NCBI RefSeq assembly: GCF_001806325.1
Contig: NZ_CP017580.1
Location: 3,658,001 to 3,722,000, forward strand
Direction of reading: 5' to 3'
DNA from: Curtobacterium sp. BH-2-1-1
Lineage (GTDB): Bacteria; Actinomycetota; Actinomycetes; Actinomycetales; Microbacteriaceae
Length of the DNA: 64,000 nucleotides
The notes beneath the pieces were generated by a model, which was not told the origin of the DNA, searched no databases, and saw nothing but the letters and a program-made list of their open reading frames with translations. The position numbers and the translations under genes are program-made. Of this stretch, positions 56,592 to 64,000 are shown piece by piece (the stretch's first letter is position 1; each line of letters opens with the position of its first letter).

Positions 56592-57812
56592 GTGCACATC
56601 TCCATCACCGGCTACGGAGCGGTGTCGCCGTTCGGCCACGGCGTCGACACACTCTGGGACGCCCTGGTCGCCGGCCGCTCCGGCGTGCACGACCTCGACC
56701 GGACCGGCACGCACTGGGACCAGGTCCCGATCCGGGTCGGCGCAGCCGCCGCACTCGACGCGGACGGAGCACTCGGGCGGGTCCGGGCGAACCGGCTCGA
56801 CCGCAGCCAGCAGCTCGCGCTCGTCGCGGCAGAGGAGGCCTGGGCGGACGCCGGCGCCCCGACGGTCGAGGGGGACCGGCTCGCCGTCGTCGTCGGCACC
56901 GGGATCGGGGGAGTGGAGACGCTTCTCGACGCCCACGACGTGCTCGGCACCGCTGGCGCCCGTCGCGTGTCTCCCCGCACCGTCCCGATGCTCATGGCCA
57001 ACGCCGCCGCGGCGCAGATCAGCATCGCGTTCGGTGCACGGGCCGGGGCGTACACGACCGTGTCCGCCTGCGCCTCCGGGGCCGAGGCGATCGCGACGGC
57101 CGCACGGCTGATCGCCACGGGGGAGGCCGACGTCGTCATCGCCGGTGGGACCGAGGCGGCCGTGACGCCGGTGACCATGGCGTCCTTCGCGCAGTCGCAG
57201 GCCCTCGCGAAGCCCGGCGACGACGACCCGACCACGCTCTCCCGCCCCTTCGACGCATCGCGCCGCGGGTTCGTGCTCGGCGAGGGTGCCGGGTTCGTCG
57301 TGCTCGAGCGGGCCGACCACGCCGCTGCCCGCACCCAGCGCTCGCACGGGACCCTCGCCGGATGGGGCATCACCTCGGACGCCTTCCACATCACCGCGCC
57401 CCTGGCGGACGGGTCCGAGCAGGAGCGGGCGATGACCGCGGCGATCCGGATGGCCGGGTTGACGGGCGACGACATCGACCACGTCAACGCGCACGCGACC
57501 AGCACGCCCGTCGGGGACGTCGGCGAAGCCGCTGCGATCGCTCGCGCCGTCGGCACCGGGGCGGTCGTGACCGCGCCGAAGGGGGCCATCGGGCACATGT
57601 TCGGGGCAGCCGGGGCGGTCGAGTCGATCCTCGCCGTGCGGGCGATCGAGACCGGGCTCGTGCCGGCGACGCTGAACCTGGAGCACCTCGACCCGGCGGT
57701 CGAGCTGGACGTGGTCGCCGGGGCCGCGCGGGAGGTGCCGATCCGGACGGCGCTGAACAACTCGTTCGGCTTCGGTGGGCAGAACGCATCGCTGGTGTTC
57801 ACCGCGGCGTGA
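56592..57812 (+). CDS. Stand-alone beta-ketoacyl-ACP synthase (FabF-like)
   Basis: 406 residues from GTG 56592 with AAGGAG upstream. The Cys-His-His triad is SACASGAEA (about 158), NAHATSTPVGD (about 298) and KGAIGHMFGA (about 334); the C-terminal NNSFGFGGQN is also typical. FabF class, about 410 residues. No acyl carrier protein or other fab genes nearby and a private TetR regulator, so it may be a regulated accessory condensing enzyme adjusting chain length or branching. Confidence 0.88.
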   Translation: MHISITGYGAVSPFGHGVDTLWDALVAGRSGVHDLDRTGTHWDQVPIRVGAAAALDADGALGRVRANRLDRSQQLALVAAEEAWADAGAPTVEGDRLAVVVGTGIGGVETLLDAHDVLGTAGARRVSPRTVPMLMANAAAAQISIAFGARAGAYTTVSACASGAEAIATAARLIATGEADVVIAGGTEAAVTPVTMASFAQSQALAKPGDDDPTTLSRPFDASRRGFVLGEGAGFVVLERADHAAARTQRSHGTLAGWGITSDAFHITAPLADGSEQERAMTAAIRMAGLTGDDIDHVNAHATSTPVGDVGEAAAIARAVGTGAVVTAPKGAIGHMFGAAGAVESILAVRAIETGLVPATLNLEHLDPAVELDVVAGAAREVPIRTALNNSFGFGGQNASLVFTAA

Positions 57813-57866
57813 CCCGGCCGCGAGACGGCGGACCCCTCGCGCCATGACCAGGATACGGCCGGACCA

Positions 57867-57886
57867 GGGGCTTGCCGCAAGACCCC
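57867..57886. promoter_or_regulatory. Rifamycin-associated-element-like palindrome
   Basis: GGGGCTTGCCGCAAGACCCC: arms GGGG-CTTGC and GCAAG-A-CCCC with one extra base on the right. It lies at about -34 relative to the predicted start of the helR message. It resembles the RAE known upstream of rifamycin-inducible genes in actinobacteria; the exact consensus is from memory. Confidence 0.75.
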
Positions 57887-57896
57887 CGTCGTGCCC

Positions 57897-57902
57897 CACA
57901 AT
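57897..57902 (+). promoter_or_regulatory. -10 box CACAAT for helR
   Basis: 8 bases before GTG 57911 and 10 bases after the RAE-like element, so the element occupies the -35 region. Predicted leaderless. Confidence 0.45.
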
Positions 57903-57910
57903 CGGCCCTC

Positions 57911-60040
57911 GTGTCAACGCCGTACCCCGTCTTCGACCTCCCCGAACGCCTCGCCGACAAGGCCGATCCGGCCCTGATCGCCGACGACGAGCGGCACTTC
58001 GCCGCGATCGCCGCCACCCTCGACGCCTCGACCACGACGCTCGCCCGACGCCTCGACGAGCTCCGCCGGACCCGAGCGGGCGGCGGGGAGTACACGGTGG
58101 AGCGCGATGCCGAGGTGCGCCGCGTCACCCGCGAGCTCACGGCACTCCGGCGGTACGGCCTCGACCTGTGCATCGGGAGGATGGTGTTCGCCGACCGCCC
58201 AGAGCCGGTCTACGTCGGCCGCTCGGGGCTCACCGACGCGGACCTCGAGCGGCTGCTGGTCGACTGGCGTTCCGCGACCGCGGAACCGTTCTTCGCGGCG
58301 TCGCACGGCGATCCTCGTGGCCTGGTGAGCCGGCGACGCTACCGCTGGCAGCACGGTCGGATCGTGGACTACTGGGACGAGGCATTCACCGACGAGGGCC
58401 TGCTGCACACCGCGGCCCTGGACGACCAGTCGGCGTTCGTCGCGAGTCTCGGCACCAGCCGCAGCCCCCGGATGCGGGACGTGCTCGGGACGATCCAGTC
58501 CGACCAGGACGCCGTGATCCGCGCAGACTCGGCCGGAGCACTCGTGGTGGACGGCGGCCCGGGGACCGGCAAGACCGTCGTCGCGCTGCACCGGGCGGCG
58601 TACCTGCTGTACGCCGACCCGCGCGTGTCACCGCGGCACGGGGGTGTGCTGTTCGTCGGGCCGACGCACGGGCACCTCGACTACGTCGGGGACGTGCTGC
58701 CGGCGCTGGGCGAGGACGGGGTGCACCTCGCGACCGTGACGGACCTGGTGCCCGAGGGCGCCGACGTCCCCGACGAGGCCGATGCGGACGTCGCGGCGAT
58801 CAAGGCGGGTACGGCGCTGACCCGGGCGGTCGAGCGTGCGGTCCGCGGGTACGAGCAGCCGCCGGAGCGGACGGTCGTCGTCGAGACGGACTGGGCGGAC
58901 GTGCCGATCACGCCCGACGACTGGGCCGACGCGTTCGACGCGGCGGACCCGGGCGACCCGCACAACGCCGCACGCTCCGACGTCTGGGAGGCGCTGCTCG
59001 AGATCGTGACCAACCGCCTGGCGGGAGCGGCCCCACCCAGGGCGATCCGCGCCTCCGTGGACGACAGCGACGTCCTGCGTGACACGTTCCGCCGGTCGTG
59101 GCCCGTGCTCGACCCGGACGGCGTCGTCGCGGACCTGCTCGCGGTGCCCGACCACCTGGCGCGGTGCGCGCCCGACCTCACCGCAGCCGACCGCGCACGC
59201 CTGCACCGCCCGGACGCCCGCGCGTGGACCCGGTCCGACCTGCCCGTGCTCGACGCCGCCCGTCGGCGCATCGGTGACCCGGCCGCTCCCGACCGGGAGC
59301 GTCGTGCTGCGGCCGCCAGGGCCGCCGAACGCGAGCGGATGGACCGGGTGATCGAGGACCTCGTCGCGAACGACGACTCCGAGCTGCAGCTCATGAGCTT
59401 GCTGCGCGGAGCGGACGCGCGGAACAGCCTCGACGACGACGCGGTGACGGCGGCACCGGACGCCGATGCCCTGGCGGGACCGTTCGCGCACGTCGTCGTC
59501 GACGAGGCCCAGGAGCTGACGGACGCGGAGTGGCTGATGCTGTTGCGGCGCTGCCCGAGCCGGAGCCTCACGGTCGTGGGGGACCGGACCCAGGCGCGGG
59601 AGCCGTTCGCCGAGTCGTGGGAGGACCGGCTCGCCCGGATCGGGCTCCGGGACGTGCGGACCGCGCGTCTCCGGATCAACTACCGCACGCCGTCCGAGGT
59701 GATGGCGGTCGCGGAACCGATCATCCGCGCAGCCGTGCCGGACGCGAACGTGCCGACCTCGATCCGCGACTCCGGCGTGCCGGTGCAGTACGGGTCCGCC
59801 GACGAGCGGGACGTGGTCCTGGACACGTGGGCCGCGGCGAGCGCCGACGGGATCGCGTGCGTGGTCGGCGACGCCGGGTACGCGGGGACGGACCGGATCC
59901 GTTCCCTCTCCCCGGAGGCGACGAAGGGTCTCGAGTTCGACCTCGTCGTCCTGGTGGACCCGGAGCGGTGGCGCCCGGTCGACCGCTACGTGGCGATGAC
60001 CCGGGCGACCCAACGACTGGTCGTGCTCAGCTCGGCGTGA
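57911..60040 (+). CDS. helR: RNA polymerase recycling motor ATPase HelR (HelD-like superfamily 1)
   Basis: 709 residues from GTG 57911. The N-terminal coiled coil (RHFAAIAATLDASTTTLARR, about 24-55) enters RNA polymerase in HelD proteins. Walker A VDGGPGTGKTVVALH is near 214; an insertion with DPHNAARSDVWEALLE follows; Walker B VVVDEAQELTDAEW near 527; VGDRTQ; helicase motif RINYRTPSEV near 594; and ATKGLEFDLVVL. HelR removes RNA polymerase from DNA and displaces bound rifamycin, giving low-level rifamycin tolerance. Size and the RAE-like site upstream separate it from UvrD/PcrA. Its end overlaps the XRE gene by 14 bases. Confidence 0.87.
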   Translation: MSTPYPVFDLPERLADKADPALIADDERHFAAIAATLDASTTTLARRLDELRRTRAGGGEYTVERDAEVRRVTRELTALRRYGLDLCIGRMVFADRPEPVYVGRSGLTDADLERLLVDWRSATAEPFFAASHGDPRGLVSRRRYRWQHGRIVDYWDEAFTDEGLLHTAALDDQSAFVASLGTSRSPRMRDVLGTIQSDQDAVIRADSAGALVVDGGPGTGKTVVALHRAAYLLYADPRVSPRHGGVLFVGPTHGHLDYVGDVLPALGEDGVHLATVTDLVPEGADVPDEADADVAAIKAGTALTRAVERAVRGYEQPPERTVVVETDWADVPITPDDWADAFDAADPGDPHNAARSDVWEALLEIVTNRLAGAAPPRAIRASVDDSDVLRDTFRRSWPVLDPDGVVADLLAVPDHLARCAPDLTAADRARLHRPDARAWTRSDLPVLDAARRRIGDPAAPDRERRAAAARAAERERMDRVIEDLVANDDSELQLMSLLRGADARNSLDDDAVTAAPDADALAGPFAHVVVDEAQELTDAEWLMLLRRCPSRSLTVVGDRTQAREPFAESWEDRLARIGLRDVRTARLRINYRTPSEVMAVAEPIIRAAVPDANVPTSIRDSGVPVQYGSADERDVVLDTWAAASADGIACVVGDAGYAGTDRIRSLSPEATKGLEFDLVVLVDPERWRPVDRYVAMTRATQRLVVLSSA

Positions 60041-60860
60041 GTTCCTGCAGGCCGGTGACGCGCAGGAGGTCGAGCTTGGCGGCGTCCTCGGTGCCGGGGA
60101 CGGCCGTGTAGACGACGATGCGGAGGTCCCCGCCCGGCACGCTCAGGACGTCGCAGTCGATCTCGATCGGGCCGACGGGGGAGTGCACGCGCTTGCGGCT
60201 CGCCCGGTGCTCGGCGACGCGTCCGGTGTCCCAGCGGCGCTCGAACTCGGGGGACTCGCGACGGAGGCGTGCCACCAGCTCGGCGAGGTCCCGGTCGGCG
60301 GGGTACCGTCCGACGGCGGCGCGGAGGTCGGCGGCGAAGTCGCTGGAGAACTCCTCCTGGTGCTCCTCGTCCCACTCGACCTCGTCGTGGCCGTGCATGA
60401 AGTGTCGCCACACGAGGTTCCGGTCGATGCCGGTGTACCGGGAGGGGTCACCGGTGAGCGCTGCCCAGAGGTCGTTCCACAGGACGATGTCGTGCGCGGC
60501 GGTGAACACGGCGAGGGGGACGTCGCCGAGGCGGTCGACGATGCGCTGCACGCCCGGGGTGACGTGCCGGGGGACGACCCGGCGCGACGGCGGCGCGGAC
60601 CCTGCGACGCGGCAGAGGTGGTCGCGTTCCTCCTCGGAGAGACGGAGCGCGGTGGCGAGTGCGCCGAGCAACTGCGGCGACGGGTTCGTCGCGCGTCCCT
60701 GCTCGAGGCGGACGACGTAGTCGACGCTCACCCCGGCGAGCGCAGCGAGCTCCTCGCGACGGAGGCCCGGCGTCCGTCGACCGGGCCCGGCCGGCAGGCC
60801 GACCGCTTCGGGACGGACCCGGTCGCGCCAGGAACGCAGCACACTCGCGAACTCGCTCAT
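60027..60860 (-). CDS. XRE-family regulator with MmyB-like ligand-binding domain
   Basis: 277 residues from ATG 60860 (60869 also possible). TPGLRREELAALAGVSVDYV (about 28-47) is the helix-turn-helix of the MmyB-type group, followed by RLEQGRATNPSPQLLGALA. The C-terminal domain (about 105-265) with VWRHFMHGHDEVEWDEEH and HSPVGPIEIDCDVLSVPGGD binds small, often fatty-acid-like ligands. It is divergent from an SDR gene 102 bases away, a common pairing, and probably controls it. Confidence 0.87.
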   Translation of the reverse strand: MSEFASVLRSWRDRVRPEAVGLPAGPGRRTPGLRREELAALAGVSVDYVVRLEQGRATNPSPQLLGALATALRLSEEERDHLCRVAGSAPPSRRVVPRHVTPGVQRIVDRLGDVPLAVFTAAHDIVLWNDLWAALTGDPSRYTGIDRNLVWRHFMHGHDEVEWDEEHQEEFSSDFAADLRAAVGRYPADRDLAELVARLRRESPEFERRWDTGRVAEHRASRKRVHSPVGPIEIDCDVLSVPGGDLRIVVYTAVPGTEDAAKLDLLRVTGLQELTPS

Positions 60861-60962
60861 GCCCACCATCCTCGACCCGCGCCTCCTGGCCTGCCTGGTA
60901 CTGGTGGTCCCACTGTCGAGCGGTGCCTGGGGGACCCGGCCACGGGGGCGGAGGCTTGGCGC

Positions 60963-61643
60963 ATGACAACGACACTCATCACCGGAGCCAACCGCAGTCT
61001 CGGGCTCGAGACCGTCCGTCGCCTCGTCGAGGCCGGGCACACCGTGTACGCCGGCATGCGCGATCCGGCCACGGGGGACGAGGCGCGTGCCCTCGGCGCA
61101 CACGTCGTCCAGCTGGACGTCACCGACCAGTCCTCGGTCGAGCGCGCGGTCGCCGGACTGCCCGGACTCGACGTGCTCGTGAACAACGCGGGCATCCTCG
61201 GGACGTCGTTCGGGGTCGACGACCTCGACGCCGCTGCGATCGGAGCCGTGCTCGACACGAACGTGACCGGCGTCGTGCGCGTGACGCAGGCGGCGCTGCC
61301 GCTGCTGCGGGAGTCGGCGAACCCGGTCATCGTGAACGTGGCCTCGGGTGTGGGCTTCCCACGGTGGCTGACGACTCCGGGGCGGGACGAGTACCCGGTG
61401 CCGGCGGTGCCGTACGCGGCGTCGAAGGCGGCGCTCATCGCCCTGACCGTGCAGTACGCGAAGAACCTGCCCGGGTTCCGGGTGAACGCGAGCGACCCCG
61501 GGTACACGGCGACGGAGTTCAACGGGTTCGGCGGGCACCAGACCGTGACCGAGGGGACGGACGCCACGGTGGCGCTGGCGACGCTCGGCGCGGACGGCCC
61601 CACGGGGGAGTTCCACGACCGCGACGGGCGCGTCGCGTACTGA
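60963..61643 (+). CDS. Short-chain dehydrogenase/reductase
   Basis: 226 residues. The NAD(P) site is LITGANRSLGLET (5-17), NNAG lies near 75, the catalytic YAASK near 148, and the catalytic Ser comes before VGFPRW. Classical SDR with a short C-terminus. Substrate unknown; under likely control of the divergent XRE regulator. Confidence 0.87.
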   Translation: MTTTLITGANRSLGLETVRRLVEAGHTVYAGMRDPATGDEARALGAHVVQLDVTDQSSVERAVAGLPGLDVLVNNAGILGTSFGVDDLDAAAIGAVLDTNVTGVVRVTQAALPLLRESANPVIVNVASGVGFPRWLTTPGRDEYPVPAVPYAASKAALIALTVQYAKNLPGFRVNASDPGYTATEFNGFGGHQTVTEGTDATVALATLGADGPTGEFHDRDGRVAY

Positions 61644-61645
61644 GC

Positions 61646-61657
61646 GGGGGGGGGGGG
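61646..61657 (+). repeat. Homopolymer of 12 G
   Basis: Twelve consecutive G directly after the SDR stop codon, followed by GGGCGGGGCGCGCCCCGCGG that can fold. No coding frame crosses it. Confidence 0.85.
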
Positions 61658-61695
61658 CGGGCGGGGCGCGCCCCGCGGGGCGCCGCGGCCGCTTC

Positions 61696-61746
61696 GTGAG
61701 CAGAAGATGTCGGGTCGGACGGATGGACCCGACACCTTCTGCTCAC
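61696..61746. repeat. Large palindrome, TGAGCAGAA family, copy 2
   Basis: Arms of 21 at 61696-61716 and 61726-61746 pair with one G-T pair and a 9-base loop. The outer ten bases of each arm and the inner CGGGTC/GACCCG equal those of the copy at 44271, and both are followed by CAC(G/C)AAGTGCG. Confidence 0.75.
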
Positions 61747-61777
61747 CAAGTGCGTCCCCACCGCGGGCGAGACGGCC

Positions 61778-61797
61778 TGGAGGCACGGCTCGCGTCC
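61778..61797 (+). repeat. Dispersed GGAGGCACGG repeat copy
   Basis: TGGAGGCACGGCTCGCGTCC. The inverse copy inside dhaM (55585-55603) reads TGGAGGCGCGACTCGCGTCC on its minus strand, a match over 18 of 20 bases. Confidence 0.6.
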
Positions 61798-61874
61798 GAC
61801 GGACGAGCTCGCCCTGTCCCGTGGCCGGGTCGCAGAGCGCCCGCCAGCGCGTTCCCGTCTGTCAGGATGACCGG

Positions 61875-62906
61875 ATGCGCGCAGTCCAGTACGACGAGTT
61901 CGGTTCCGTCCCCGCGGTCGTCGAGGTCCCGGACCCGGTCGCCCCGATCGACGGGGTGGTCGTCCGGGTCGCCGCGACCGGGGTCTGCCGGAGCGACTGG
62001 CACGCGTGGAAGGGGCACGACGACTCGGTGCGCCTGCCGCACGTCCCCGGGCACGAGTTCGCCGGGGTGGTGTCGTCCGTCGGGCCCGACGTCCGCGGGT
62101 TCGCCGTGGGGAACCGGGTCACCGCGCCGTTCGTCTTCGCGTGCGGCGAGTGCGAGCAGTGCCTGGACGGTGCGACGCAGGTGTGCACCCGGCAGCAGCA
62201 GCCCGGCTTCACGCTGCCCGGTTCGTACGCCGAGGCCGTGGTGGTCCCGCACGCGGACGTCAACCTCGTCGCGCTGCCGGACGCCGTCGGGTTCGCCGAG
62301 GCCACCGGACTCGGATGCCGCTTCGGGACCGCGTACCACGCACTGCACGCCCGGGGACGGGTGGCCGCCGGCGAGTGGGTCGCCGTCTTGGGCTGCGGGG
62401 GAGTCGGACTGTCGACCGTCATCGTCGCGGTCGCCGCCGGAGCGAAGGTCGTCGCGGTGGACGTCTCGCCCGCCGCGCTCGCACGTGCGGAAGCCCTCGG
62501 TGCGGTCGCGGTGCCGATGGACGACGCGGTCGGGGAGGCCGTCCGAGCCGTCACGGGCGGCGGAGCCCACGTGTCCGTGGACGCCTTCGGCAGCCGCGCC
62601 ACGTCGGTCGCCGCGGTCGCCGCACTCCGGCCTCGGGGTCGGCACGTCCAGGTCGGGCTGCTGCTCGACGACGAGGCCGTGCCGTCGATCCCGATGGGCC
62701 GCGTCATCGGCGACGAGCTCGAGCTGCTCGGCAGTCACGGGATCTCGGTGGGGGAGTACGCGGCGATGCTCGACGACGTCGTCGCGGGTCGCCTCCGCCC
62801 GTCGGAGTCGATCGGTCGGACGATCGGGTTCGACGAGCTGCCCGAGGCGATCCTCGCGATGGACCGGCCGGCGACCTCCGCGGGCATGACGGTCGCGGTG
62901 TTCTGA
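61875..62906 (+). CDS. Zinc-dependent alcohol dehydrogenase
   Basis: 343 residues, medium-chain dehydrogenase. Catalytic zinc ligands: Cys in GVCRSDWHAW (about 38), GHEF (about 59) and later Cys/Glu; structural zinc Cys cluster CGECEQCLDGATQVC (about 92-106); NAD site VLGCGGVGLSTVIVAV (about 172). CAGGAT lies 6 bases before the ATG, indicating a leaderless start. Aldehyde/alcohol specificity unknown. Confidence 0.9.
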   Translation: MRAVQYDEFGSVPAVVEVPDPVAPIDGVVVRVAATGVCRSDWHAWKGHDDSVRLPHVPGHEFAGVVSSVGPDVRGFAVGNRVTAPFVFACGECEQCLDGATQVCTRQQQPGFTLPGSYAEAVVVPHADVNLVALPDAVGFAEATGLGCRFGTAYHALHARGRVAAGEWVAVLGCGGVGLSTVIVAVAAGAKVVAVDVSPAALARAEALGAVAVPMDDAVGEAVRAVTGGGAHVSVDAFGSRATSVAAVAALRPRGRHVQVGLLLDDEAVPSIPMGRVIGDELELLGSHGISVGEYAAMLDDVVAGRLRPSESIGRTIGFDELPEAILAMDRPATSAGMTVAVF

Positions 62907-62922
62907 GCGCCGGCGACCGCGC

Positions 62923-63516
62923 TCAGCGCTTCGGTCGGTACACGTCCGCCTTCGCGCCGCCGTCGAACACCGTCGAGCTGATCAGCGTCAGGTCGAGTTC
63001 GTCCTGCAGCCCCGAGAAGATCCCGTCACCCGTCCCGACCACCACCGGCAGGACCACCAGGCGGTACTCGTCGACGAGGCCCGCAGCCACCAGGCTCCGG
63101 CAGAAGTCCGTCCCGCCCTGTGCGAGGACGTCAGCGCCGCCCTCGGCCCGCAGCCGGTCGACCTCGGCCACGAGGTCGCCGTGCGCCACCCGGGCACCGG
63201 TCCAGGTCGCCGCCGCGGGGGAGCCGGCCCCACCCGTGTCGACCGTGGCGGGATCGAACCCGGCCTGGCGGGTGAAGACGACCTTCGGGACGGTGTTCAT
63301 CGCACCGGCGACGGGTGTCGTCGCGTTCGCCCAGAAGGCGGCGATGGACTCGAACGTCCGACGACCGAACGCGTGCACACCGGCGCCGGACACGGTGTCG
63401 AGCACCCACGCGGCCGAGTCCGGACTCGCGGCGCGGAACATCCAGTCGGACTCCGCACGTGCACCTGCGACGAAACCGTCGAGGGACATCGACATCTTGA
63501 GGACGAGCTTCCGCAT
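62923..63516 (-). CDS. Dihydrofolate reductase/RibD C-terminal family reductase
   Basis: 197 residues. LVLKMSMSLDGFVAG (about 4-18), HAFGRRTFESIAAFW (about 48) and VLAQGGTDFCRSLVAAGLVD (about 130-149) match the RibD_C fold, but conserved DHFR residues are missing, as in YyaP/YwjB-like proteins. NADPH-dependent reduction of an unknown substrate. TAGCAT on the minus strand near 63561 could be its -10. Confidence 0.83.
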   Translation of the reverse strand: MRKLVLKMSMSLDGFVAGARAESDWMFRAASPDSAAWVLDTVSGAGVHAFGRRTFESIAAFWANATTPVAGAMNTVPKVVFTRQAGFDPATVDTGGAGSPAAATWTGARVAHGDLVAEVDRLRAEGGADVLAQGGTDFCRSLVAAGLVDEYRLVVLPVVVGTGDGIFSGLQDELDLTLISSTVFDGGAKADVYRPKR

Positions 63517-63628
63517 CGGACACCGCCGCTTCCGAGCACCGCTCGGCGCTCGTGACGGCGATGCTAGAGGGCAGTGGCGTCGACCACCAGAGCGCGGCCG
63601 CAGCGCGGCCGGATGGATCTGAGTTGAC

Positions 63629-63642
63629 ATAATATGCATTAT
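63629..63642. promoter_or_regulatory. AT-rich dyad 1 before alr
   Basis: ATAAT-ATGC-ATTAT, immediately after a TTGACA (63624-63629). Strikingly AT-rich in this genome. Confidence 0.5.
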
Positions 63643-63664
63643 CGGCGCGCGGCGAGTGGGGCCA

Positions 63665-63712
63665 GGAGGCGCGGATCACCGCAGCCGGTCCGCTCACGCC
63701 AGCCGCGCCTCC
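63665..63712. repeat. Dispersed GGAGGCGCGG inverted repeat
   Basis: GGAGGCGCGG at 63665-63674 and CCGCGCCTCC at 63703-63712, with the same GCCA and CGTCC flanks as the copy at 38105. The rest of the 355-base spacer (63517-63871) holds the two AT-rich dyads and no gene. Confidence 0.7.
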
Positions 63713-63827
63713 CGTCCCTCGTGCAGCAGCGACGGCCGTCATCCGCGCGGCATCGACGGCTTGGGTCGCGCGGCGCGCGACGTCATCCCCAGGACCGATG
63801 ACTTCCTCCGTAGTGTCCGTGACCATC

Positions 63828-63842
63828 GATATCATGCATATC
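63828..63842. promoter_or_regulatory. AT-rich dyad 2 before alr
   Basis: GATAT-CATGC-ATATC, 30 bases before the alr start. Shares the ATGCAT core with dyad 1, 199 bases upstream. Confidence 0.5.
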
Positions 63843-63871
63843 AGTTCGGCAGCGATCTCCAGGAGGCAGGC

Positions 63872-64000
63872 ATGACACCGTCGCGCCCACAGCTCGTCGT
63901 CCACGACGACGCCGTCCGCGCGAACACCGCCGTGTTCGCCGACCGGACGGACGGCGGCGTCATGGCCGTCCTCAAGGCCGACGGGTTCGGCCACGGGGCG
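63872..64000 (+). CDS. alr: Alanine racemase, N-terminal fragment cut by the window edge
   Basis: The first 43 residues are visible. AGGAGG lies 5 bases before the ATG. VMAVLKADGFGHGA (30-43) is the PLP-lysine region of fold-III alanine racemases (usually VVKANAYGHG), preceded by AVRANTAVF. It makes D-alanine for peptidoglycan. A broader alanine-racemase-like amino-acid racemase is possible; the catalytic Tyr lies outside. Confidence 0.75.
   Translation, partial: MTPSRPQLVVHDDAVRANTAVFADRTDGGVMAVLKADGFGHGA

Noticed and set aside
38105..63712. GGAGGCGCGG copies as a CRISPR or tandem array
   Set aside because: Copies are kilobases apart, in both orientations, some inside genes, with no regular spacers and no cas genes.

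Overview
The window is high-GC actinobacterial chromosome. The base composition, the thrS-HIT-pdxST-yebC-ruvCAB-yajC-secDF-rsh order, the trpD/ctaE/qcrCAB block, frequent leaderless starts behind TANNNT boxes and an LAXTG-type sortase signal fit the family Microbacteriaceae. Curtobacterium is my best genus guess, from general resemblance only. I see no rRNA, tRNA, CRISPR array, insertion sequence or prophage.

Layout. 1-6950: a tightly overlapping minus-strand operon for nucleotide-activated heptose synthesis and transfer (gmhB, GT9, two further glycosyltransferases, gmhA, hldE cut by the left edge), with a second GT9 gene divergent from it. 6997-14803: PRC-barrel protein, secreted SGNH hydrolase with a probable CTG start, tandem universal stress protein, NUDIX hydrolase, LAYTG-anchored surface protein, MFS transporter and an unrecognised membrane protein. 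14894-19445: small acidic protein, second-type YidC with a partner membrane protein, YbaK-like deacylase, and a ClpC/ClpB-type chaperone behind an HspR (HAIR) operator. 19446-20474: regulatory-looking spacer with palindromes and two very small genes.

20475-37410 is conserved housekeeping: apt, thrS, HIT, pdxS/pdxT, yebC, ruvCAB, yajC, secDF, rhodanese and rsh. A minus-strand AAA ATPase/TPR-membrane gene pair interrupts it between pdxT and yebC. 37437-45293 is mixed: orphan AbiEi-like protein, ROK kinase, deoC, NAD(P)-binding/DUF2867-type fusion, SGNH hydrolase, Stealth-family phosphotransferase and a CpdA-like phosphoesterase. 45462-50843 holds the respiratory genes qcrCAB-ctaE and divergent trpD. 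50925-55921 is a C3-polyol region, glpFK divergent from dhaKLM across an intergenic region with repeated TGCACGAACGTGCA dyads. 55942-64000 carries a TetR regulator divergent from a lone ketosynthase, a HelR-type RNA polymerase-associated ATPase preceded by a rifamycin-associated-element-like palindrome, an XRE regulator divergent from an SDR, a zinc alcohol dehydrogenase, a RibD/DHFR-type reductase, and the first 43 codons of an alanine racemase.

The most interesting signals are the RAE-like element in front of helR, the HAIR box in front of the Clp ATPase, the ADP-heptose-type pathway in a monoderm, clean operator pairs for the TetR and glp/dha regions, and two dispersed palindromic repeat families. 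One (core GGAGGCGCGG) also lies inside linkers of coding genes. The other (arms beginning TGAGCAGAA) occurs at 44271 and 61696.
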